A stretch of 9,694 nucleotides of DNA, taken from Candidatus Aenigmatarchaeota archaeon (lineage in GTDB: Archaea > Aenigmatarchaeota > Aenigmatarchaeia > GW2011-AR5). Positions within the stretch are counted from its first letter, which is position 1. Each line of letters starts with the position of its first letter. The notes under the pieces were generated by a model. The model was given only the letters and a program-made list of their open reading frames with translations. It ran no database searches and was not told where the DNA came from. The stretch spans positions 1 through 9,694 of the forward strand of contig JACQIE010000060.1 in the NCBI GenBank assembly GCA_016198645.1, given 5' to 3'. This document shows positions 1 through 5,952 of the stretch, one piece after another. A program made the position numbers and the translations under genes.

Positions 1-210
1 ATGCAAAATGTTTCTGTTGATGTCGGTATTTTAGGTGTGATTTTCAAAGTTGGTAGTGTGAAAATATTTACTGGAGAAATGGAAACTGTAGGCGGAAAGC
101 ACCCAATAATCCGAGCAAAATATGATAGATTCGATTATGTTACTGCTCCTTATGAAGTCCTAAAAAAATTACAAACACATCTCTCTGCAAGAAAAGAAGA
201 ATTGGCATAA
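1..210 (+). CDS. C-terminal fragment of a bPH_2-like (PH domain) membrane-associated protein, 5' end outside the window
   Basis: The reading frame is open from the first base of the window to a TAA at 208-210, leaving 69 residues. The segment QNVSVDVGILGVIFKVGSV followed by a short strand (KIFTG) and a final APYEVLKKLQ helix matches the usual layout of bacterial PH-like domains of the bPH_2/YdbS type, where an 'I-Q-x-V' strand leads into 'lG..fgvG.v.i' and the domain closes with a 'p..v...i' helix. The ATG at base 1 therefore probably encodes an internal Met, and the true start, with the transmembrane helices typical of the family, lies upstream. Family members are membrane proteins of mostly unknown role. 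It is visibly more AT-rich than the genes to its right and is on the opposite strand, so it is not part of their operon. The assignment rests on a short motif only. Confidence 0.5.
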   Translation: MQNVSVDVGILGVIFKVGSVKIFTGEMETVGGKHPIIRAKYDRFDYVTAPYEVLKKLQTHLSARKEELA

Positions 211-222
211 AAGCTTTTTTGC
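211..222 (+). terminator. Possible poly-T terminator after the bPH_2-like gene
   Basis: A run of six T at 215-220 follows the TAA stop by four bases, with no convincing hairpin before it. Archaeal RNA polymerase can stop at short T-runs alone, so this is a plausible but weak terminator for the plus-strand gene. Confidence 0.25.
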
Positions 223-282
223 CCCTAAACTAAATCCAATTCAAAAACCCGCCCAAAAATTTACTCTCCTCACTTCGTTCGT

Positions 283-360
283 CGGGACGTTACACTTTTT
301 TCTTCGGAAAAGCCTGTCTCCGGAAAAGAAAAAACAAACGTCGTAAAATCCGGGACGTTA
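283..360. repeat. Short direct repeats in the 211-409 intergenic region
   Basis: The 10-mer CGGGACGTTA occurs at 283-292 and 351-360, and CGGAAAAG occurs at 305-312 and 321-328. The copies lie in a stretch with no supported gene. They may be chance or remnants of a small duplicated element; no insertion-sequence gene or longer terminal repeat is visible. Confidence 0.4.
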
Positions 361-370
361 AGTCCGGATT
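328..370 (-). terminator. Hairpin plus T-rich tail downstream of the 119-residue gene
   Basis: AATCCGG (347-353) and CCGGATT (364-370) form a perfect 7-bp inverted repeat around a 10-base loop. Read on the minus strand, the hairpin is followed by TTTTACGACG and then a T-rich stretch (complement of the A-rich 328-338). This is the layout of an intrinsic terminator for the transcript from 769 to 410. An alternative 6-bp stem (AACGTC 337-342 with GACGTT 354-359) overlaps it. The hairpin lies about 40 bases past the stop codon. Confidence 0.45.
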
Positions 371-409
371 CCTGTGCATTCGAATTTTCAGCGGTGCGGG
401 CTGCAGATA

Positions 410-769
410 TTATTCGTTTTCACGAAAAGGTGCCATTGCCGTATTAAGCGCGTCCAGTTCCATCTGCTCCACCGCTCTCATGTAGCCTTCAAGCCCGTTA
501 TCCCGTAAGGTGTCAGACAGGCGTTGATACGTTTCCCGCACAGTGTTAAGCGCGGCAATCCTTCCTGTTGACTCAAGATGCGCAACTCTGCGCGGGTCCA
601 TGGTTTTTATGCTCCCTAAATACCCTTGCGCTCGCCCCAGTTGGTAACCTACATAGCCATTCACTGCCAGTTCTACTTCGAAAGGAGGATACCTATCCAA
701 TGCCTCCAGAATATTGCCCAAATCCGCCCTGTTGCGGACGCCCTCCAATGTGATGTCTTTCTTTTCCAT
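410..769 (-). CDS. Unrecognised 119-residue protein
   Basis: An intact frame from ATG (769-767) to a stop at 410-412. I do not recognise the family. The product is soluble-looking, with no long hydrophobic segment and no cysteines, and appears mostly helical. A charged N-terminus (MEKKDITLEGVRNRADLGN) leads to a central NGYVGYQLGRAQGYLGS stretch and an amphipathic C-terminal half rich in E, R and L that could pack as a helical bundle. The codon pattern resembles that of the hyf-like genes, which supports it being real. It lies 69 bases downstream of hyfI on the same strand but has its own TATA-like elements, so it is probably a separate transcript, although read-through from the operon is possible. 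It has no visible metal-binding or ferredoxin motif and so does not replace the missing electron-transfer subunits. Confidence 0.65.
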   Translation of the reverse strand: MEKKDITLEGVRNRADLGNILEALDRYPPFEVELAVNGYVGYQLGRAQGYLGSIKTMDPRRVAHLESTGRIAALNTVRETYQRLSDTLRDNGLEGYMRAVEQMELDALNTAMAPFRENE

Positions 770-790
770 ATACCCATATTGCCATTGCCG

Positions 791-829
791 GTATTTAAAG
801 TTTACTATATTTTACTACTTATAAATACT
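791..829 (-). promoter_or_regulatory. Archaeal-type AT-rich promoter(s) for the 119-residue gene
   Basis: Two TATA-like elements read on the minus strand: CTTTAAATAC (complement of 791-800) and AGTATTTATAAG (complement of 818-829). The first is centred about 27 bases before the ATG at 769, the spacing expected if transcription starts at or next to the start codon, giving a leaderless message. The second would give a leader of roughly 25 bases. The whole 791-840 stretch is markedly more AT-rich than the flanking genes. Without knowing the host, a bacterial -10-like reading cannot be excluded. Confidence 0.45.
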
Positions 830-838
830 AATAATTTA

Positions 839-1336
839 TCATTGCTCCCGTATCTTTTTCATAAGCTCAAGAAGCCCGCGAAGAATTTCCGCCGGCGACG
901 GCGGGTTTCCCGGTATTTTCACGTCCACCGCGAATATCTTATCCGCGCCGCCCAAGACGGCATAGCTGCCTTTGAATATCCCGCCATCGCAGGCGTCGTC
1001 TCCGACGGCTATCACGAACTTCGGGCTTGGCATGGCGTCGTACGTTTTTTTCGCAGCTATCTCCATATTACGCGTCACCGCACCCGTGACGAGCAGCACG
1101 TCCGCGTGTCGCGGCGAAGCCGCGAAAGAAATGCCGAACCGCTCCACGTCGTAGTGGGGCGCCGTGAGGTTTACCAGCTCTATTTCCGCTGCGTTGTCGC
1201 TGCCGGAATCCAGCTCGCGGATTGCGAGGCTCCGCCCGAAAATCCTGTCTATATATTTTTTCAGCTTCATACCTGTTTCCTCGAACTCAAAATTTTCCGT
1301 TATTTTGGGCTTTGCCATGTTTGAAATGACGTTCAT
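839..1336 (-). CDS. hyfI: HyfI/NuoB-like small subunit lacking all four [4Fe-4S] cysteine ligands
   Basis: A 165-residue homologue of the NuoB/HycG/HyfI small subunit, which normally carries the proximal [4Fe-4S] cluster (N2 in complex I) next to the large subunit's active site. Family landmarks are clear: FGRSLAIRELDSGS (33-46), YDVERFGISFAASPRHADVL (62-81), LLVTGAVTRNM (81-91), VGDDACDGGIF (111-121) and VDVKIPGNPPSPAEIL (138-152). The expected ligands are missing. The CxxC of the usual 'GSCNGCE' is D47 and A50 (GSDNAAE), the third Cys is D114, and the Cys of 'IPGCPP' is N144. The only cysteine left is C116, two residues past the third ligand site. The start at ATG 1336 is chosen because an AAGGTGA ribosome binding site sits 4 bases before it; the ATG at 1366 lies inside hyfG. 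It is the last gene of the operon, 10 bases after the hyfG stop. Family membership is certain; a role without the cluster is unknown. Confidence 0.92.
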   Translation of the reverse strand: MNVISNMAKPKITENFEFEETGMKLKKYIDRIFGRSLAIRELDSGSDNAAEIELVNLTAPHYDVERFGISFAASPRHADVLLVTGAVTRNMEIAAKKTYDAMPSPKFVIAVGDDACDGGIFKGSYAVLGGADKIFAVDVKIPGNPPSPAEILRGLLELMKKIREQ

Positions 1337-1340
1337 ATCT

Positions 1341-1347
1341 TCACCTT
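1341..1347 (-). promoter_or_regulatory. Ribosome binding site deciding the hyfI start
   Basis: The minus strand reads AAGGTGA four bases before ATG 1336-1334, and the site partly overlaps the hyfG TGA stop (1349-1347). This arrangement suggests translational coupling. It favours the 165-residue start over the in-frame ATG at 1366. Confidence 0.7.
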
Positions 1348-2894
1348 CACAAATCCGTACCTGCATACGACAGGTTCATGCTCTTGTTGATTAGCGGGAA
1401 ATCCGGAACTATATTTCCATGAATCGCATGCTCCATCGCCTGCCAGTTGCAGAACGAAGCCGTCCTTATTTTATACCGGTCTATGCGCCCTCTCTTTATG
1501 TTCACCCAGTGGACGCTCTGGCCGCGCGGCGCCTCCACCATTGACAGCGCCCAGCCGTCCTTTATATTGCAGCGGGCTGTTACTTTCCCTTCTGGCACGT
1601 TGCGTATGATATTCTGAATCATGTCTATTGAATCCTGTATCTCGGCAGCCTTTACTTTAAACCGCGAGTGAACGTCGCCATTCTCATATATTTTCAGGCT
1701 GGGTACAAACTTGTCATAGATGCCGTAAGGATGGTCGCGGCGCGTATCAATCGGCGCGCCCGATGCGCGGGCTATGGGGCCGGTTAGGTTGAGCGCATTT
1801 ATGAGTTCCCGTTTGACGATGCCCGTGGTTATCAGCCTGTCCGAGACGGTTGAAGACCATAGCACGTCTTTGGTCATTTGGCGGACCCTGTCTTTGGCTG
1901 CCGCCAAAAACGTGGAAAGCTCCGCCAGCGCTTCGCTGCTTACGTCCCTGCTTAACCCGCCTATTGCCACGGCGCCTTTCATGAATCTTGAGCCTGTAAG
2001 CGCGTGGTTATGCCGCAGAATCTCCTCACGCAGAACGAAGAACGGGCTCGCTCCCGCCGGATAAGCTACGTCTATGACCATTCCTGCCATGTCTCCAAGA
2101 TGCGAGTATATGCGCTCCATTTCCATAAGTATCGTTCTGATATGCCATGCTCTTTTTGGAACGTTGATGCACGATATCTTTTCCACGGCGTTGGAGAATG
2201 CAACGGCATTCGCAACCGTCTCGTCCCCGCTTATAGACTCTGCTATCCTAACGCATTCTTCCGGCGGCTTTCCTTCCGCCAGCTTTTCTATGCCGCGATG
2301 CTTGTAGAACATCCTTAATTCGAGGTTAAAAACCGTTTCCCCGATTACGCTGAACCTGAAGTGTCCGGGCTCTATTATGCCCGCGTGCACAGGGCCGACG
2401 GGTATCTGATACACTCCTTTGCCTTTCACCTTCCTAAACTCGTATTCTGCCGTAGGTTTCATAGCGTGCATCTGCCTGTTTCTGAAAGATTTCAGAAGCG
2501 GGTGAAAATTAGCCGGATAAGTCTCGTGCAAAAATAGCCGCCTCTCGTCGAAGGCGCCTTCAAATTCCAGCCCGAAGCCGTCGCGAATTTCACGCTCGTA
2601 CCAGGACGCGGCCGGGAACAGCTCCGCGATTGAATGGGCTTTGCCGTCAACGTGCTGGATGAAAACAGTGACCTGCGGCGACCCCCTCTTTTCAAAAACG
2701 TAGAAAATCGTAAATCTTTCTCCGCCAAAATTCTGGGCGCAAAACATGTCTATCAGCACGAATTCATCCGGCGGCATCCCGCGCACGGCGCTCGTGGCGT
2801 CGCCGGAAAGGGAAACGTATATCTCGTCGCCGCGCCCTTTCATGACGGCGTATTTCTTTCCTTTCAGCATTGCAATCTCTTTTTCAACGTTCAT
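1347..2894 (-). CDS. hyfG: HyfG/HycE-like (NuoC-NuoD fusion) large subunit without [NiFe] ligands (Ehr type)
   Basis: A 515-residue fused NuoC-like and NuoD-like protein, the layout of HycE/HyfG. The NuoC part (about 1-145) carries PAASWYEREIRDGFGLEF (94-111) and HETYPANFHPLLKSF (123-137). The NuoD part carries IPVGPVHAGIIEPGHFRF (164-181), MFYKHRGIEKL (195-205), RIYSHLGD (261-268) and TRRDHPYGIYDKF (384-396). In hydrogenases the two CxxC pairs hold the Ni-Fe centre. Here the first site (canonical 'ERxCGICxxxH') reads ESISGDETVAN (219-229), with S222 and E225 at the cysteine positions. The C-terminus (canonical 'DPCxxCT.R') ends in NKSMNLSYAGTDL with no cysteine. This pattern is that of the Ehr complexes and complex I, so H2 chemistry is not expected. 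There is no C-terminal maturation-peptide site either. ATG 2894 is preferred over TTG 2912 because a GTGAT ribosome binding site lies 6 bases before it; hyfF ends at 2902. Confidence 0.93.
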   Translation of the reverse strand: MNVEKEIAMLKGKKYAVMKGRGDEIYVSLSGDATSAVRGMPPDEFVLIDMFCAQNFGGERFTIFYVFEKRGSPQVTVFIQHVDGKAHSIAELFPAASWYEREIRDGFGLEFEGAFDERRLFLHETYPANFHPLLKSFRNRQMHAMKPTAEYEFRKVKGKGVYQIPVGPVHAGIIEPGHFRFSVIGETVFNLELRMFYKHRGIEKLAEGKPPEECVRIAESISGDETVANAVAFSNAVEKISCINVPKRAWHIRTILMEMERIYSHLGDMAGMVIDVAYPAGASPFFVLREEILRHNHALTGSRFMKGAVAIGGLSRDVSSEALAELSTFLAAAKDRVRQMTKDVLWSSTVSDRLITTGIVKRELINALNLTGPIARASGAPIDTRRDHPYGIYDKFVPSLKIYENGDVHSRFKVKAAEIQDSIDMIQNIIRNVPEGKVTARCNIKDGWALSMVEAPRGQSVHWVNIKRGRIDRYKIRTASFCNWQAMEHAIHGNIVPDFPLINKSMNLSYAGTDL

Positions 2895-2901
2895 AACGTA
2901 A

Positions 2902-4341
2902 TCACAATCCAAGTTCTACGACTATGCTCGTTAGCATGGCATGAAGCTCTGCCGGGAAGAAAATACCCCCGATAATAATAAGCGCAATCAGCATTATTAT
3001 AGGTATTTTCATCCCCACCGGAATTTGAACCGCGCGTATTTTTTCGGCGTCGGACTGCGAAACCATGCATGTCAGGAATACCGTGAACGCCGCCACTGCG
3101 ACCAAAAGAAATGCCAGTACGGCGAAGAGTAAGAGCGTCGAGAACGAGCCGATAGCAGCGAGAACAAAAAGTTTTGGAACAAAAAGCGCGAATGGCGGCG
3201 CGCCTATGATGCCGGCAATTCCGAGAATCATGCCTGTCGCCGCCAGCGGCTGCAGCCGGAACACATCCCATATATCATCAATGCGGTTGCTGCCGTACTG
3301 ACGATGCAGCGCGCCTGCGGAGAAGAACAGCAGCGACTTCGTGAGCGCATGTGCAAAAATCAGCGCGAGCGCCCAGAATACTGAGGCTGCCGTGCCTATG
3401 CCGATGGCTATGAGTATCATGCCCATCTGCTCTATGCTTGAGAACGCGATAAGCTTTTTGGTGTTCTTTTGCTGCAGCATGCTCAGCGCGGCTATGGCTA
3501 CGCTAAGCAGTCCGAAAAATATCAGGACGTAAGACGCGCTTGCCGCGCGGGTTATGGCGAACATCCGTATGATGCCGTATATGCCGACGTTAAGCAAAGC
3601 GGCGGACAGGATTGCGCTGATTACGGACGGTGCCTTCGCATGGGCATGCGGAAGCCATGTGTGGAACGGCACGATGCCGGATTTTGCGCCAAATCCTATG
3701 AACGTGAAGACGAACGCCGCTGCGAGTATGCCCGGGGAGAGCGCGTTCGCCATCGCCATAAGCGCGTCCCAGTTGAGGGTGCCGGTGCCTGCAACGCCCT
3801 GTGTTAATGCAAACAGCAGGATAAGGCCTATGAACGAAAACAACATGGACGTTGAGGTCGTGAAAATGTATTTCAGGGCTGCGTCAATGTTGTCTTTGGC
3901 ATTCAATATCGCCACCAGAATAGCGGAGAATATGGTCGTGAGCTCTGCCAGTATCCAGAAGAGCCCCAGATTATTGGAGAAGAACGCCATGGATGTAAGT
4001 GCGAGAAGCGCGTTGAACGATAAATAGAATAATTTCAGGTTTTTCCTGTCAAGCTCTTTCGCCGAAATGAGGCAGTCCGCGTATCCGCCTGCATAGATTG
4101 CGGCGAGCAGGAACACGACTGATGCGATGAGAACTTCATATATGCCCAGATGGTCTATGAACAGGTATCTGTTATCCATGTAGAACGTCGGAATAACGGC
4201 ATATATTATTGTATAAACGCTAATCAAAAGATACGCCATGGCGTGGGCTATAGACGTCCAGTGCATGAGCTTCTGCGATTTTGAAAGCGCCGCAACGGCC
4301 AACGCGAGTGCTGTCGTTACAGCATAGAGCAGAATGGTCAT
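2902..4341 (-). CDS. hyfF: HyfF-like antiporter-type (NuoN/NuoM-like) proton-translocating membrane subunit
   Basis: A 479-residue, almost wholly hydrophobic protein with about 14 membrane helices, the length and layout of HyfF and other Proton_antipo_M family subunits (NuoL/M/N, MrpA/D). It would form one ion channel of the membrane arm. Key residues are visible: the TM5 glutamate E133 in FWILAELTT; K220 in GFGAKSGIVPFHTWLPHAHAK, the TM7 lysine and following loop; and K335 in the HALTKSLLFFSAG helix, the TM12-type lysine. The position where NuoL-type subunits have a TM8 lysine is N251 (ALLNVGIYG), which is also Asn-type in E. coli HyfF and so not a defect. The start ATG (4341-4339) overlaps the hyfE stop in ATGA and is preceded by a strong GGTGGTGTGA ribosome binding site, indicating coupled translation. 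Confidence 0.92.
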   Translation of the reverse strand: MTILLYAVTTALALAVAALSKSQKLMHWTSIAHAMAYLLISVYTIIYAVIPTFYMDNRYLFIDHLGIYEVLIASVVFLLAAIYAGGYADCLISAKELDRKNLKLFYLSFNALLALTSMAFFSNNLGLFWILAELTTIFSAILVAILNAKDNIDAALKYIFTTSTSMLFSFIGLILLFALTQGVAGTGTLNWDALMAMANALSPGILAAAFVFTFIGFGAKSGIVPFHTWLPHAHAKAPSVISAILSAALLNVGIYGIIRMFAITRAASASYVLIFFGLLSVAIAALSMLQQKNTKKLIAFSSIEQMGMILIAIGIGTAASVFWALALIFAHALTKSLLFFSAGALHRQYGSNRIDDIWDVFRLQPLAATGMILGIAGIIGAPPFALFVPKLFVLAAIGSFSTLLLFAVLAFLLVAVAAFTVFLTCMVSQSDAEKIRAVQIPVGMKIPIIMLIALIIIGGIFFPAELHAMLTSIVVELGL

Positions 4342-5006
4342 TTCACACCACCAAACAATTTTTCAAACGGACTGACTTCCTCACCGTCTGCAGAGTCTAT
4401 GCCGAAAGCGAGAAGCGTTGCCAAAAGCACGAGCATGAACAAATCAAGCACGATGAGCGCCTCTATTATCAACGGAAGCTCCGTCAGGAAGAGGCTTATC
4501 AAAAGAACGCCGTTTTCCATCGTGAGATAGCCAATGACGTTCGTTATAGCCTGTCTGCGGCTGAATATGAAAAGCATTCCCATCAACGTCAGTGAGACGC
4601 CTGCAACCGTCGCCAGAAAGAACGTGTTGCTGAGCGCCAGCTCACGAAGAACGCCGGAAAGCGAGATGTATGATATCATTATCATCACCATGCTGACGAA
4701 AATCGCGCTAGTGGGTGAGAGATAGTGGAATTCCGAATCGCGTTTGATTTTCATTTTCCGCTGCATCATCTCCAGGAACATGGGTATCACAAGCACCTTG
4801 CTCACCAGCGTTATAGCCGCGAGAGAAAGCGTTGTATAGCTGCCCGTCCGGGTGAAGAGCACCATTGCCATTACAAAAATAAAGAAGGATTGTAACCTAT
4901 ATAGTGAGAAGAGCGCAAACAAGTCCCGACCGTTTATAATGAAAGCCGCCGAGATGAGCACGAATACCGACAGAATTTCCACCGAGCCTTGAGCAGCATC
5001 TATCAT
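4338..5006 (-). CDS. hyfE: HyfE-like membrane subunit (NuoK-related)
   Basis: A 222-residue membrane protein with about seven predicted helices, matching HyfE, whose C-terminal part corresponds to NuoK of complex I. The NuoK-like core is visible as NVIGYLTMENGVLL (156-169), with E164 at the site of NuoK's conserved buried glutamate. A second acidic pair follows in IIEALIVLDLFML (180-192; E182, D188), matching the second NuoK carboxylate region. These residues link the NuoH-like subunit to the antiporter-like channels in the membrane charge relay. A short charged loop (QRKMKIKRD, 82-90) lies mid-protein. Its ATG lies 10 bases after the hyfC stop, with a GGTG ribosome binding site about 6 bases before it, and its stop overlaps the hyfF start. 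No anomaly is seen. Confidence 0.9.
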   Translation of the reverse strand: MIDAAQGSVEILSVFVLISAAFIINGRDLFALFSLYRLQSFFIFVMAMVLFTRTGSYTTLSLAAITLVSKVLVIPMFLEMMQRKMKIKRDSEFHYLSPTSAIFVSMVMIMISYISLSGVLRELALSNTFFLATVAGVSLTLMGMLFIFSRRQAITNVIGYLTMENGVLLISLFLTELPLIIEALIVLDLFMLVLLATLLAFGIDSADGEEVSPFEKLFGGVK

Positions 5007-5016
5007 ATTAACACCG

Positions 5017-5952
5017 TCATTTGAACACCGTCAAAAGCATAGTCAGCAGCGAAAGGAAAAACGCCAGCGCGAAAACGGCGGGAAGGCGGAACAGCCGCGA
5101 TTTTGCCATTGACGACTCGAATATGCCTATAACGGCTGCCAGAAGCGCGCCTTTCAGCGCAAAGCTCGCTATGGAAATTGCCACGCCCGCTGCGTCCAAA
5201 GCGGTGGCAATGCCCCACGGCATGAATATGTTGATGAGGAATGCCATCAAAAGCGTCTGCTTTACCGCATGCGAAAGCTCCATAAGCGCCAGATTCCTGC
5301 CGGATTGCTCAAGTATCATGGCTTCGTGAACCATCGTGAGCTCAAGATGCGTCTCCGGATTATCAACAGGTATGCGTGCCGTTTCTGTGATAAGCATTAT
5401 GAACATCGCTATGGACAACGGCAGCAGTGCCGTATTTATCTCAAGTATGCCGGAGCCCGCGGCTACGCTGAACATTTCCGTTATATCCAGTGTCTTCAGT
5501 GAAAAGACAAGGGCGGCGAATACGAGCACCATTATAGGCTCTATCACGGATGATATGGTCATTTCCCTCGAACTGCCCATGCCGCCAAACGTACTGCCCG
5601 CGTCCAAGCCGGAAAGCGCCATGAAGAATTTCGGAAGGGCGAGCATATACAGGAACAGTATGATATTTCCGTAGCCCGTAGGCTCGGGTATGAACGCTAT
5701 CGGAACGAAGAGCGTCGCCACGAGCATGGCAGCCATGTTTATGTAAGGAGTCACTCTCATTATCCACGAGGAATTCCTGGAATAAACAACTTCCTTCCTC
5801 AGAAGCTTTAGAAACGTGTAATAGCCCTGAAGCAATGGCGGCCCCTTCCTTCTCTGGGCGTATGCTTTGGCTTTTTTTATGATTGTCATGAAAAGCGGCG
5901 ACAATAAAAGGACGGCGATAATATTCAGTGCGCCAAAAATTACGAGTGTCAT
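5017..5952 (-). CDS. hyfC: HyfC-like membrane anchor (NuoH-like)
   Basis: A 311-residue NuoH/HyfC homologue with about eight helices. It anchors the soluble catalytic pair to the membrane and, in complex I, forms the acidic E-channel through which redox-driven changes reach the ion channels. Diagnostic segments are present: RRKGPPLLQGYYTFLKLLRKE (34-54), GLDAGSTFGGMGSSRE (115-130) leading into MTISSVIEP, and TETARIPVDNPETHLE (189-204) followed by LTMVHE. The last segment is the highly conserved acidic loop facing the small and large subunits, and it is intact here even though those partners have lost their cofactors. ATG 5952 is chosen because a GAGGTGG ribosome binding site (5964-5958) precedes it and it overlaps the hyfB stop in TGATG; the in-frame GTG at 5961 would fall inside that site. 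Confidence 0.92.
   Translation of the reverse strand: MTLVIFGALNIIAVLLLSPLFMTIIKKAKAYAQRRKGPPLLQGYYTFLKLLRKEVVYSRNSSWIMRVTPYINMAAMLVATLFVPIAFIPEPTGYGNIILFLYMLALPKFFMALSGLDAGSTFGGMGSSREMTISSVIEPIMVLVFAALVFSLKTLDITEMFSVAAGSGILEINTALLPLSIAMFIMLITETARIPVDNPETHLELTMVHEAMILEQSGRNLALMELSHAVKQTLLMAFLINIFMPWGIATALDAAGVAISIASFALKGALLAAVIGIFESSMAKSRLFRLPAVFALAFFLSLLTMLLTVFK

Noticed and set aside
431..790. An 11-bp direct repeat, TGCCATTGCCG, at 431-441 and 780-790, nearly flanking the 119-residue gene, which could suggest an inserted element.
   Set aside because: The left copy is inside the coding sequence rather than outside it, there is no mobility gene or inverted terminal repeat, and a match of this length is compatible with chance.
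626..1324. A 232-codon open frame on the plus strand spanning the 119-residue gene and hyfI.
   Set aside because: It lies opposite two minus-strand genes, one of which (hyfI) has clear family motifs; the translated product has no recognisable motif and an unnatural R/Y/H-rich composition, typical of an antisense shadow.
1337..1366. A longer hyfI starting at ATG 1366.
   Set aside because: It would overlap the end of hyfG, and the added residues do not resemble the family N-terminus, whereas ATG 1336 has a good GGTGA site directly before it.
2140..2240. A frameshift or pseudogene explanation for the missing [NiFe] motif in hyfG.
   Set aside because: Conserved family motifs continue in the same frame on both sides of the site and the gene keeps full length, so the change is by substitution rather than disruption.
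3300..4030. Several plus-strand open frames inside hyfF.
   Set aside because: They are antisense to a confidently assigned membrane protein, overlap each other in different frames and show no family motifs.
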